From Amycolatopsis sp. MtRt-6 (GTDB taxonomy: Bacteria; Actinomycetota; Actinomycetes; Mycobacteriales; Pseudonocardiaceae): a stretch of 51,485 nucleotides of DNA. Made by a program: the position numbers and the translations under genes. The notes under the pieces are model-generated. The model made no database searches. It had not been told where the DNA came from and saw only the letters and a list, made by a program, of their open reading frames with translations. Below are positions 16,920-24,494 of this stretch, in pieces (position 1 is the first letter of the stretch; each line of letters opens with the position of its first letter). The DNA lies in the NCBI RefSeq assembly GCF_017308975.1, contig NZ_JADWPD010000012.1, positions 1-51,485 of the forward strand. Direction: 5' to 3'.

Positions 16920-17810
16920 ATGCGCGGTACGACCGTTCCGCCCGGGACGCCCTGCCGGCCCTCGCGACCGGGGGAGCTGCCGCTGCACCGCCTCGAGGTG
17001 CCCGCGCCGCCCGCACCACCGTTCGCCGTCGGCACGTTCGACGCGATCGGGCCGCTGTCCCGCGCGGATTTCCCGCACCGGCACACGTTCTACGAGCTCG
17101 TCCACGTCACCGGCGGCACCGGCGCGCACGTCGTCGACGCCGCGCGCTGGCCGCTGCGGCCGCCGCACCTCGGCGTCATCGCGCCGGGCCAGGTGCACCA
17201 GTGGGCCGGCGTCCGCGGCCTCACCGGGCACGTCGTGCTGTTCACCGACGACTTCCTCCTCGACCACCCGGCCGACCGCGAGCTCCTGCGGCGGCTGGGC
17301 GAACGGCCGTGGCTGCACCTGGACGAGCACGCCGACGCGGGAGTCACGCGGCTGATCGCCGACCTGGAGGACGAGCACCGCCGCGGTGGCGAGGGCACCG
17401 AGTCGGTGCTGCGGGCGCTGGTGCACGTCCTGGTGGTGCGCGCGGGACGGCTGCTGGGCACGCCGGCACCGGCGCCCGCGGGCGCGGTGGCGGCGGAGTT
17501 CGTCCGGCTCGCCGGCCGCCCCGAACCGGGCCTGTGGTCGGTGCGCGCGCACGCCGAGCGCCTCGGCGTCACGCCCGGCCACCTCACCGAAGCGGTGAAG
17601 GCGGCGACCGGCCGCACGGCCGCGCAGCTGTTGCGGGAGGCGCGGATCCGGGAGGCGCAACGGTTCCTGCTCCGGACGGATCTGACGGTCCGGCAGGTGG
17701 CGAGCCGGGTGGGGTTCGCCGATCCCGCCTACTTCTGCCGGTTCTTCCGCCGCGAGACCGGGCTGAGCCCGGGCGGATTCCGGCGCGGCGGGGAGAAGCA
17801 CCACGACTGA
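16920..17810 (+). CDS. AraC-family transcriptional regulator
   Basis: 296 residues. The N-terminal half is a cupin-like AraC ligand domain (FPHRHTFYELVHVTGG, GVIAPGQVHQW). The C-terminal ~100 residues hold two helix-turn-helix motifs (VTPGHLTEAVKAATG; VRQVASRVGFADPAYFCRFFRRETG). ATG 16920 is chosen because upstream codons belong to the terminator region of the preceding gene. It is followed 80 bp later on the same strand by the intradiol dioxygenase, which it may regulate. The ligand is unknown; sugars or aromatics are likely given the neighbours. Confidence 0.85.
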   Translation: MRGTTVPPGTPCRPSRPGELPLHRLEVPAPPAPPFAVGTFDAIGPLSRADFPHRHTFYELVHVTGGTGAHVVDAARWPLRPPHLGVIAPGQVHQWAGVRGLTGHVVLFTDDFLLDHPADRELLRRLGERPWLHLDEHADAGVTRLIADLEDEHRRGGEGTESVLRALVHVLVVRAGRLLGTPAPAPAGAVAAEFVRLAGRPEPGLWSVRAHAERLGVTPGHLTEAVKAATGRTAAQLLREARIREAQRFLLRTDLTVRQVASRVGFADPAYFCRFFRRETGLSPGGFRRGGEKHHD

Positions 17811-17823
17811 CTGGTCCAGTCCA
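17810..17823. promoter_or_regulatory. DasR/dre-like site upstream of the dioxygenase
   Basis: ACTGGTCCAGTCCA overlaps the last base of the AraC stop codon; ACTGG-T-CCAGT within it is a perfect palindrome. It shares TGGTC(T/C)AGTCCA with the site in the chitinase promoter (11 of 12 bases identical). The established DasR consensus ACTGGTCTAGACCAGT differs at two of the first 14 positions. It probably makes the dioxygenase respond to N-acetylglucosamine or chitin. Confidence 0.5.
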
Positions 17824-17890
17824 TCGCCGTCCGCCCGGTGCGCTGCCTACGTTCGAGGTGATCCCCGACCGCACCCCACCAGGAGCAGGC

Positions 17891-18712
17891 ATGGACGAAG
17901 AGAACAAGCTCAGCCGCAAAACCGTGCTGAAGGCCGCGCTCGCCGCGGGCGTCGCCGCGCCGGTCGCGCTGATCGGCGGCCCCGCTCTCGCCCGCACCAG
18001 CGCCGCCGGCGGTGCGGCGCCGGAGCTGACCCCGGCGTGCCACGACGACGACGATCCGACGATCGCGCAGACCGAGGGGCCGTACTTCAAGCCGAACTCG
18101 CCCGAACGGACCAGCCTCGTCACCCCGGGGACGCCGGGTACCCGGCTGACCGTGACCGGGTACGTCTTCGGCCGCGCGTGCCTGCCGATCGGCCGCGCGC
18201 TGCTCGACTTCTGGCAGGCGGACGTCAACGGCGCCTACGACAACACCGGCTACACCTTCCGCGGGCACCAGTACACCAACGCCCAGGGCGCGTTCACGCT
18301 GTCCACGATCGTGCCGGGCCTCTACCCGGGCCGGACCCGGCACATCCACGTGAAGGTGCAGGCACCCGGCCGGCCGGTGCTGACCACGCAGCTCTACTTC
18401 CCCGGCGAGCCGCGCAACAACACCGACACGATCTTCGACGCGCGGCTGCTGATGACCGTGCGGGACAACGGCTCCGCGAAGGAAGCCGCGTTCGACTTCG
18501 TGCTCGACGTCCCGCAGACCCCGACGTCGACGCGGCCGACGTCCACATCAACATCCACCCCGCCCGGGGGCACCTCCTGGGCCGTGGGCACCGCGTACGC
18601 GGCGGGCACGCGGGTCACCTACGGCGGCCGTGGGTACGTCTGCCTGCAGCCGCACACCGCCCAGCCGGGCTGGGAACCGCCGGCCGTCCCGGCGCTCTGG
18701 CGGGCGGAGTGA
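17891..18712 (+). CDS. Secreted intradiol dioxygenase fused to a CBM5/12 module
   Basis: 273 residues. The N-terminus SRKTVLKAALAAG followed by a hydrophobic stretch and ALART is a Tat-like export signal with an RK variant. Residues about 45-210 are an intradiol ring-cleavage dioxygenase: TEGPYF, DFWQADVNGAYDNTG, and the Fe ligands Tyr (GYTFRGHQY) and His-x-His (RHIHVKV). After a Thr/Ser/Pro linker, the last ~45 residues form a CBM5/12 module (WAVGTAYAAGTRVTYGG, LQPHTAQPGWEP). Such enzymes cleave catechols released from lignin-like material while bound to chitin or cellulose; a similar fusion is known from a cellulolytic Streptomyces. It has a GGAG before ATG 17891. Confidence 0.85.
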   Translation: MDEENKLSRKTVLKAALAAGVAAPVALIGGPALARTSAAGGAAPELTPACHDDDDPTIAQTEGPYFKPNSPERTSLVTPGTPGTRLTVTGYVFGRACLPIGRALLDFWQADVNGAYDNTGYTFRGHQYTNAQGAFTLSTIVPGLYPGRTRHIHVKVQAPGRPVLTTQLYFPGEPRNNTDTIFDARLLMTVRDNGSAKEAAFDFVLDVPQTPTSTRPTSTSTSTPPGGTSWAVGTAYAAGTRVTYGGRGYVCLQPHTAQPGWEPPAVPALWRAE

Positions 18713-18717
18713 CGGTT

Positions 18718-18746
18718 CCGGCGGGCCTCGCTCCGGGGCCCGCCGG
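18718..18746 (+). terminator. Hairpin downstream of the dioxygenase
   Basis: CCGGCGGGCC (18718-18727) pairs with GGCCCGCCGG (18737-18746) across a 9-nt loop, 5 nt after the stop. No T-run is present. Confidence 0.5.
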
Positions 18747-18808
18747 GCCCCCGTCCTGCGCACGTTAGGGGGTCGACGGCGGCCCAACGGCCTGCCAGAT
18801 TGGGGGCC

Positions 18809-19555
18809 ATGACGATTTCGCTCGACGCTTCGCAGTGGGTCCGGCGCTTCCACCCGGCGCCGGCCGCGGCGACGCGGCTCGTGTGCTTCCCACACGCCGG
18901 GGGCTCGGCGAGCTACTTCCACCCCGTGTCGGCGGCGCTGGCGCCCGCGGTGGAGGTGCTGGCCGTGCAGTACCCGGGCCGCCAGGACCGGCACACCGAA
19001 GCCCCCGTGGACGACCTGTTCGTGCTCGCCGACCGGCTGGCGGACGTGCTCGCCCCCGAGATCACCGGGCCGGTGGCGTTCTTCGGCCACAGCATGGGCG
19101 CCAGCCTGGCGTTCGAGGTCGCCCGGCGGCTCGACGCGCGGGGCACGCGGCTGCATTCGCTGTTCGTCTCCGGGCGCCGGGCGCCCTCGGCGTTCCGCGA
19201 CGAGCGGATCCACGAAAAGGGCGACGAAGCGCTGCTGGCCGAGGTCAAGCGGCTCGGCGGCACCGACACGGCGGTGCTGGACGACGTGGACATCCGCAAC
19301 CTGGTGATGCCGGCGCTGCGCAGCGACTACAAGGCCGCGGAGCTGTACCACTACCGGCCGGGCCCGGACGTCGGCTGCCCGATCGTGGCGCTGATCGGCG
19401 ACAGCGACCCGAAGGTCACCGAGGCCGAGGCGCGCCCGTGGGCGGAGCGGACGTCGGCGGGGTTCGAGCTGAAGACGTACCCGGGCGGCCACTTCTACCT
19501 CAACGACCACGCCGCGGCGGTCATCAGGCTGATCGCGGACCGGCTGGCCGGCTGA
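18809..19555 (+). CDS. Type II thioesterase (orphan)
   Basis: 248 residues, alpha/beta-hydrolase of the surfactin/GrsT type II thioesterase family: FPHAGGSASYFHPV near the N-terminus, nucleophile Ser in FFGHSMGASLAFE, Asp in IGDSDPKV and His in YPGGHFYLND. These enzymes clear stalled or misprimed acyl groups from carrier proteins of polyketide and nonribosomal peptide synthases. No such synthase or carrier protein is in the window, so its client is elsewhere. ATG 18809 is preferred; an in-frame TTG nine bases upstream exists. It converges with the chitinase gene. Confidence 0.88.
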   Translation: MTISLDASQWVRRFHPAPAAATRLVCFPHAGGSASYFHPVSAALAPAVEVLAVQYPGRQDRHTEAPVDDLFVLADRLADVLAPEITGPVAFFGHSMGASLAFEVARRLDARGTRLHSLFVSGRRAPSAFRDERIHEKGDEALLAEVKRLGGTDTAVLDDVDIRNLVMPALRSDYKAAELYHYRPGPDVGCPIVALIGDSDPKVTEAEARPWAERTSAGFELKTYPGGHFYLNDHAAAVIRLIADRLAG

Positions 19556-19557
19556 AC

Positions 19558-19587
19558 GGGCGGGCGGGGCGCCGGCCCCGCCCGCCC
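19558..19587. terminator. Bidirectional GC-only hairpin between convergent genes
   Basis: GGGCGGGCGGGGC pairs perfectly with GCCCCGCCCGCCC across a 4-nt loop, exactly filling the 37-bp gap between the thioesterase and chitinase stops. Confidence 0.6.
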
Positions 19588-19592
19588 CCGGC

Positions 19593-20663
19593 TCAGCAGT
19601 ACAGGTTGGCGCCGGGGTCGACGCCGAGGACCGCCGTGATCTGGCGGTACTTCGAAACGCGGCTCTCGACCTGGGCGGGGTTGCCGCCGTTGCATTCGAT
19701 GGAGCCGTTGATGCTGCGGATGGTCTCGCCGAAGCCGCGCTGGTTCACCATCGCGTTGTGCGGCGTCATGGTGCCGGGGCCGCTTTGGGTGTTCCAGTAC
19801 CAGAGCCCGGTCTTCCACGCGACGGCCGAGTTCTGCTCCACCTGCCACGGGTTGCCGAGCAGGTCGATGCCGAGCGCGTCGCCGGCGGCCTTGTAGTTGA
19901 AGTTCCAGCTGAGCTGGATCGGGCCGCGGCCGTAGTAGGCGGCCTGGCCGGCGGGGCAGCCGTAGGGCTGGTTCCAGTCGCAGTAGTGCGGGTAGTTCGC
20001 GGTGTTCTGCTCGACGATGTGGACCAGGCCGCCGGTCTCGTGGTTGACGTTGGCGAGGAAGGCCGCGGCTTCCTGCTTCTTCACCGTGTCGCTACCGGTG
20101 TTCGCGAAACCGGGGTACGCCGAGAGCGCCGCGGTGAGGCCGCTGTAGGTGTAGAAGGAGTTCCGGCCGGGGAAGATCTGGTTGAACTGCGCTTCGCTCA
20201 CCACGAACGCGCCCGGGTTGCCGGGGTCGGTGCCGCCGCCGCAGCTGTAGGGCTCCCAGTACCAGGTGCTGATGACGGGGTCGTAGCCCGGGTTGGCGTT
20301 CTTGGCGCGGTAGTAGCCGCCGTTGGTGTAGCGGACGATCGCGCCGACGTCGTACCACTGGCCCGCCACCCAGTTCGGGTGGCTGCAGGTGGTGCCACCC
20401 CCGCCGTCACAGCTGTAAGGCTCCCAGTACCAGGTGCTGATGACCGGGTCGTAGCCCGGATTCGCGTTCTTGGCCCGGTAGTAGCCGCCGTTGGTGTAGC
20501 GCACGACCGCGCCGACGTCGTACCACTGGCCCGCGACCCAGTTCGGCGCACTGCACGCGGCGGCGGCCGCCTGGGCGGCGTGCCCGGTGACGGCGGGCAC
20601 GCCGAACACGAGCCCGGCAACGGCGGCGACAGCGGACAGGACCGCGACAAGACGTCTTCTCAA
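19593..20663 (-). CDS. Secreted GH19 chitinase with two tandem CBM5/12 modules
   Basis: 356 residues with a signal peptide (about 1-35, ending AAQAAAA). Two CBM5/12 chitin-binding modules follow (NWVAGQWYDVGA and WYWEPYSC in each); they are identical at all but a few residues. A Gly/Pro linker leads to a GH19 domain like Streptomyces ChiC: catalytic Glu in NHETGG, second Glu in HIVEQNTANYPHY, then YYGRGPIQLSWNFNY and GFGETIRSINGS. It hydrolyses chitin outside the cell. Its promoter contains a DasR-like site between -35 and -10. It ends at a hairpin shared with the convergent thioesterase. Confidence 0.93.
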   Translation of the reverse strand: MRRRLVAVLSAVAAVAGLVFGVPAVTGHAAQAAAAACSAPNWVAGQWYDVGAVVRYTNGGYYRAKNANPGYDPVISTWYWEPYSCDGGGGTTCSHPNWVAGQWYDVGAIVRYTNGGYYRAKNANPGYDPVISTWYWEPYSCGGGTDPGNPGAFVVSEAQFNQIFPGRNSFYTYSGLTAALSAYPGFANTGSDTVKKQEAAAFLANVNHETGGLVHIVEQNTANYPHYCDWNQPYGCPAGQAAYYGRGPIQLSWNFNYKAAGDALGIDLLGNPWQVEQNSAVAWKTGLWYWNTQSGPGTMTPHNAMVNQRGFGETIRSINGSIECNGGNPAQVESRVSKYRQITAVLGVDPGANLYC

Positions 20664-20763
20664 GACTCGCTCACTCCTTCGGCCACGACAGAACCCGGGC
20701 GCGCAGGCGCCCGGCGTCGAAGGTGGGTGTGCTCATCCGGCCGAGACGAACGTGACACCGGTC

Positions 20764-20792
20764 ACTAGAGCAGATTGGTCTAGTCCAGTCAA
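20764..20792 (-). promoter_or_regulatory. Chitinase promoter with embedded DasR/dre-like operator
   Basis: On the minus strand, -35 TTGACT (20792-20787) and -10 TCTAGT (20769-20764) are separated by 17 nt. The 16-mer at 20789-20774, ACTGGACTAGACCAAT, lies across the -35 and spacer and matches the known dre consensus ACTGGTCTAGACCAGT at 14 of 16 positions. Repression by a DasR-type GntR regulator, relieved by glucosamine phosphates, is expected. Confidence 0.65.
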
Positions 20793-20904
20793 GATTGCCG
20801 GGGGGCGCGGGCAAGGGTTGTGCGCGAACGTCCCTGTCCGCGGGCGCCCCGGCGTGCCGCGGGCGGGCGACGCGGCACCGGGAGCCGCGTGCCCGCCCGG
20901 CACG

Positions 20905-21153
20905 TCACCGCGCTTGCGGGATCCGCACCTGCGCGGCCGGCGCGAGGTGCAGGATGCGCTGCAGCCTGGCCCGGCCCAGCCGGTGGAGCATCTCCCCGAG
21001 CTCCTCCGGCGCGATGCTCCCTTCGAGGTCGATCCGCGTCGTCCGGACGACGCGGTCGATCTCCGAGGCGGGGAGCCGCCCCGCGAACTCCCCGGCCAGC
21101 CACACCCCGACCTCGTCCACGACGTCGTCCGCCCGGTGGCTCCGTACGGTCAT
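20905..21153 (-). CDS. Small helical protein, three-helix-bundle/DUF3562-like
   Basis: 82 residues starting at ATG 21153 behind GAGGAG. The sequence is predicted helical throughout (DDVVDEVGVWLAGEF, IAPEELGEMLHRLGRARLQRIL) and resembles the short actinobacterial proteins annotated as three-helix-bundle dimerisation domains. No signal peptide or catalytic motif. It stands alone between the chitinase promoter and an orphan anti-sigma-like gene. Function unknown. Confidence 0.55.
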   Translation of the reverse strand: MTVRSHRADDVVDEVGVWLAGEFAGRLPASEIDRVVRTTRIDLEGSIAPEELGEMLHRLGRARLQRILHLAPAAQVRIPQAR

Positions 21154-21466
21154 CGCTCTCCTCGTTTCGGATCGCCTTCTTGCCCAGGTCGAGCCCGGGA
21201 AATCCCGGTCCGACGCCAGTCCGACGGGTGAGCCCGGGGGCCATGACGCGGAATCGGCGAAGTTGGTGGCACAAAAGCTTTCCGTGTTCGGACGGGTGAA
21301 ATCCGTGACCACGGCTGTCACTCACATGGGCTGTTCGCCTTCCGAAGTTGTCGGCCGTTCGGGTAGAAATCCGCGGAACTTCGCCGGTGGCGCGTCCGTC
21401 TCAGGACTCTGGAGGCATCGGGTAGTGCGGGCGTTCCTCGCGGGACGCGGAACGGAGACGCGATCC
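21154..21466. other. Intergenic region with possible ECF-sigma promoter
   Basis: 313 bp between divergent small genes, without a credible gene. GGAAC at 21375-21379 and GTC at 21398-21400 are 18 nt apart, the geometry of extracytoplasmic-function sigma promoters, pointing at the anti-sigma-like gene at 21467. Nothing else stands out. Confidence 0.35.
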
Positions 21467-21643
21467 ATGGGCCGGTACGACCGGACCGACCTCGGGGCGT
21501 ACAGCCTGGGGTTGCTCGACGCCGCCGAGACGGCACGGGTGGAGCGGCACCTTTCGGCGTGTCCGGACTGCCGTCAGGAGGTCCGGGAGTTCGAGGCTGT
21601 CCGGGGCATGCTCGACCACCTGGTCCGGGTGAAGTCCACTTAG
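21467..21643 (+). CDS. Minimal zinc-binding anti-sigma (ZAS) domain protein
   Basis: Only 58 residues. RTDLGAYSLGLLDAAETARVERHLSACPDCRQEVREFE is the complete N-terminal anti-sigma motif of the zf-HC2/ZAS type, with the HxxxCxxC zinc site in HLSACPDC. The membrane helix and sensor domain that normally follow are missing, and no sigma-factor gene is next to it. It may be a free-standing soluble anti-sigma factor, a redox-released fragment, or a decayed gene. GGAG at 21454 supports ATG 21467; a possible ECF promoter lies upstream. Confidence 0.7.
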   Translation: MGRYDRTDLGAYSLGLLDAAETARVERHLSACPDCRQEVREFEAVRGMLDHLVRVKST

Positions 21644-21694
21644 GACACGGCGGGCGCGGTCGGCTCGGCCTGACCTGCGGGGACGGTGTGGCCC

Positions 21695-22651
21695 TCAGCG
21701 CGAGGCGGCAGCTTTCACCGTGCGCAGCACCGGCGCCGTCTCCAGCGTCCGGATCGCGTCCAGCGCCCCCAGTCGCTGGGTCAGGTACCGGTGCAGCGCG
21801 GCCGCGTCCGGGCACAGGGCCTGCGCCACCAGGTTCGCCGGCCCGGTCGTCGCGGCCACCAGGGCCAGCTCCGGGTGGGTGGCCAGCGTCCGGGCCACCC
21901 GGTCCAGCCGGGCCGGCGCCACCGCCATCCACAGCAGTGCCTGCGTGGTCGCGCCGAACAGCTCCGGGTCGATCTCCAGGTCGAAGAACACCGTTCCGCC
22001 CGCCTGGAGGTCGGCCAGCCGGCGCGCGACCGTCGCCGGCGACCAGCCCGTGGCCGCTGCCAGCTCGGCCAGGCCAGCGCGGCCGTCGCGCTGCAGCGCG
22101 GTCAGCAACGCCGAGTCGTCGCTGGTCAGCGGCTTGCCCGGGCCCGAACGAACCGGCGTGAGCGCCGCGATCTGGGCCGCGTCCAGCGCGTTCGCCCGGC
22201 CGCGCCACCCCGTCGGGCCGCCGAAGTAGCGGTGCAGCAGCTGGTGCGCCGAGACCGCCGTGATGCTCGCCGTGCGCGGGATGTCGCGCAGCAGCAACGC
22301 GTGGTCGCTCGCCGCCGGGGTGTGGACGTTCACGCAGATCTCCGTGCCGCCCGACGTCAGCTTGATCCACGCCGTGTCCGCCCGGCGGGCCAGCGCCTGC
22401 GCGAGGTCCTGCGCCGTGTGCGGTGTCGCCGTCAGGCGGACCATCCACTCCGCCTGCCCCGCCCGCTGCGGATCCGGCAGGCCCACGACGCGAAGCCCCG
22501 CCTCCTCCCGAAGCCGGCGGTAGCGGCGCGCCACCGTCTGGGTCGAGACGCCGAGGACGTCGCCGATCTTCGTGAACGGGGCCCGGCCGTCGAGGTGCAG
22601 CGCGTGGACCACCGCGCGGTCGACGGCGTCCAGGGTGGTCATACCCCTCAT
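21695..22651 (-). CDS. Double-domain Lrp/AsnC-family regulator
   Basis: 318 residues, twice the length of a normal Lrp protein. Two AsnC-type helix-turn-helix units are visible: LDAVDRAVVHALHLDGRAPF with VSTQTVARRYRRL, and SDDSALLTALQRDGRAG with WSPATVARRLADL. Each is followed by a ligand-binding beta-alpha region. An in-frame ATG at 22642 is an alternative start. It is transcribed divergently from the MFS exporter at 22750 over a 98-bp gap and most likely controls it. The ligand, perhaps an amino acid or drug, is not evident. Confidence 0.85.
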   Translation of the reverse strand: MRGMTTLDAVDRAVVHALHLDGRAPFTKIGDVLGVSTQTVARRYRRLREEAGLRVVGLPDPQRAGQAEWMVRLTATPHTAQDLAQALARRADTAWIKLTSGGTEICVNVHTPAASDHALLLRDIPRTASITAVSAHQLLHRYFGGPTGWRGRANALDAAQIAALTPVRSGPGKPLTSDDSALLTALQRDGRAGLAELAAATGWSPATVARRLADLQAGGTVFFDLEIDPELFGATTQALLWMAVAPARLDRVARTLATHPELALVAATTGPANLVAQALCPDAAALHRYLTQRLGALDAIRTLETAPVLRTVKAAASR

Positions 22652-22749
22652 TGAACACCAGGGGATGGAAGAAATCTGCCAAGCGGCGGAGATATCTGGA
22701 ACGAAAAGCGATCATCGATGCAGGGTGGGCGCGAACGAAAGGAGACCCC

Positions 22750-24066
22750 GTGCCCACCCAGACGCGTTACCGGCGGCGCTGGGCCGCACTCGCCGTGCTG
22801 CTCGTCGCCGAGGCCATGAACCTGCTCGACGCCACCATCGTGCAGGTCGCCGGCCCGGCCATCCACGCCGAGCTGCCCGGCCCGGCCGCCGACATCCCCT
22901 GGTTCAGCGCGGCCTACACGCTGCCCTTCGCCGCCTTCCTCATCACCGGCGGCCGGCTCGGCGACATCCTCGGCCGGGCCAAGGTGTTCAAGCTCGGCGT
23001 GGCCGGCTTCGTGCTCGCGTCGCTCGCCTGCGCGGCCGCCCCGCACGCCGGGCTGCTGATCGGCGCCCGGGCCGTCCAGGGCGCGGCGGCCGCGCTGATC
23101 ATCCCGCAGACCATCGGCCTCATCCGCGCCCTCTTCGACGGCGACGAGCTCGCGAAGGCCCTGGGCGGCATCGGGCCGGTGATGGGCCTGTCCGCCGTCA
23201 CCGGGCCGCTGCTCGGTGGGCTGCTGACGCAGGCGATCTCGTGGCGGGCGGCGTTCCTCGTGAACGTCCCGCTCGGGCTCGCGGTGTTGCTCGCGGCGCG
23301 GCTGCTGCGGGAAGACCGGGCGGCCACCCGGCCCCGGCTCGACCTCGCCGGCACCGCGCTCGTCGTCGCCGGCGCCGGGCTGCTCGTCTACCCGCTGATC
23401 GACCCGGCGGGGACGGACTGGGGCCTGCTCGCCGCCGGGGCGGTGCTGCTGGCCGGCTTCGGCTTCCAGCAGCGCCGGGCGGCCGCGCCGCTGGTCGAGC
23501 CGAGCCTGTTCGCCAACCGCGGCTTCCCGGCCGCGCTCGCCGGGTCGCTGCTGTTCTTCGCGGTGATGACCGGCCTGATGCAGGTCGTCCCGATGCAGCT
23601 GCAGCTCGGCCTCGGCGCCGACGTCCGCACCGCGGGCCTGACGCTGCTGCCGCTCTCGGCCGGGCTCGCGGTGTCGTCGTACGTCGCCGGCACCCGGCTG
23701 GTGCCGAAGTTCGGCTCCCGCGTGATGTTCGCCGGGCTGGCCCTCCTGCTCACGGGGGTCCTCGCCGCCCTCACGGCGGGGGCGGGTGCGTATCCGTGGG
23801 CGCTGGCGCTGTGCGGGCTCGGGATGGGGACGTTCACGGTGCCGTTCTTCACCGCGGCCCTGCACCGCGTCCGCCCGCACGAGACAGGCTCGGCGGCCGG
23901 ACTGCTCAACGCGGTGCAGCAGCTCGGCGGCACCCTCGGTGTGGCCCTGCTCGGCGGGCTCTACCTCGGCACGGGCACGGTGACGGCGGCGCTCGGCCTG
24001 GGTGCGGCGCTGGTCGTGGCCGCCGCCGTGGCGGTGGTGCCGCTCAGTAATCGTCGCGGCCGGTGA
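22750..24066 (+). CDS. MFS drug/solute exporter, DHA2 (EmrB/QacA) type
   Basis: 438 residues with about 14 hydrophobic segments. Family motifs are present: LDATIVQVAGPAI in helix 1 (DHA motif D1-like), GGRLGDILGRAKVF (motif A) and GPLLGGLL (motif C of exporters). GTG 22750 has AAAGGAG upstream; the in-frame ATG at 22651 would start inside the regulatory region. It is divergent from the double Lrp regulator. Its 3' end overlaps the convergent gene at 24044 by 23 bp. The substrate is unknown. Confidence 0.87.
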   Translation: MPTQTRYRRRWAALAVLLVAEAMNLLDATIVQVAGPAIHAELPGPAADIPWFSAAYTLPFAAFLITGGRLGDILGRAKVFKLGVAGFVLASLACAAAPHAGLLIGARAVQGAAAALIIPQTIGLIRALFDGDELAKALGGIGPVMGLSAVTGPLLGGLLTQAISWRAAFLVNVPLGLAVLLAARLLREDRAATRPRLDLAGTALVVAGAGLLVYPLIDPAGTDWGLLAAGAVLLAGFGFQQRRAAAPLVEPSLFANRGFPAALAGSLLFFAVMTGLMQVVPMQLQLGLGADVRTAGLTLLPLSAGLAVSSYVAGTRLVPKFGSRVMFAGLALLLTGVLAALTAGAGAYPWALALCGLGMGTFTVPFFTAALHRVRPHETGSAAGLLNAVQQLGGTLGVALLGGLYLGTGTVTAALGLGAALVVAAAVAVVPLSNRRGR

Positions 24067-24451
24067 ACTGCTGCTCCAGCAGCTCGGCCGCGCCGGCGAC
24101 CAGCTCCAGCGGATCGGTGAACTCGTTGATGTCGAGGTGGACCAGCGGCAGCGAGTGGCGGAGGACGAGGTGCTCGCCCATCACCGCGAGGCCGCCGACC
24201 ACGATCGCGTCGCCGACCTCGGTCAGCACCTCGAGCAGGTCGACCTGCTCGTGCCGGGCGAACGGCGTGGCGATCTGGACCCAGTCTTCGCGCTGGTCGA
24301 GGATCTCGTGGGCGATCACCACGATCTGCGCGCGCTGTTCGGTGTCGGGGTCGTCGCCGAACACGAGCCGGATGCGGATTTCGTCGGGTTCGTCGCGCAC
24401 CACCCGGTACGACTCCCTGATGTACGCGACCAGATCGCCCCACTCCGCCAC
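24044..24451 (-). CDS. Hypothetical cytosolic protein, possibly chaperone-like (YbjN/TY-Chap type)
   Basis: 135 acidic residues starting at GTG 24451 with GGAGAGA upstream. The pattern of strands and helices (EIRIRLVFGD, IVVIAHEIL, WVQIATPFA, LVLRHSLPLVHLD, DPLELVAGAAELLEQQF) resembles small YbjN or type III chaperone-like proteins of actinobacteria. No catalytic motif. It overlaps the 3' end of the MFS gene tail to tail and lies 43 bp downstream of the aldo-keto reductase on the same strand. Function not established. Confidence 0.55.
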   Translation of the reverse strand: MAEWGDLVAYIRESYRVVRDEPDEIRIRLVFGDDPDTEQRAQIVVIAHEILDQREDWVQIATPFARHEQVDLLEVLTEVGDAIVVGGLAVMGEHLVLRHSLPLVHLDINEFTDPLELVAGAAELLEQQFTGRDDY

Positions 24452-24494
24452 GGTCTCTCCGTTCTCGTGCCTGTCCGGGCGCTCAGCGTAGCGA

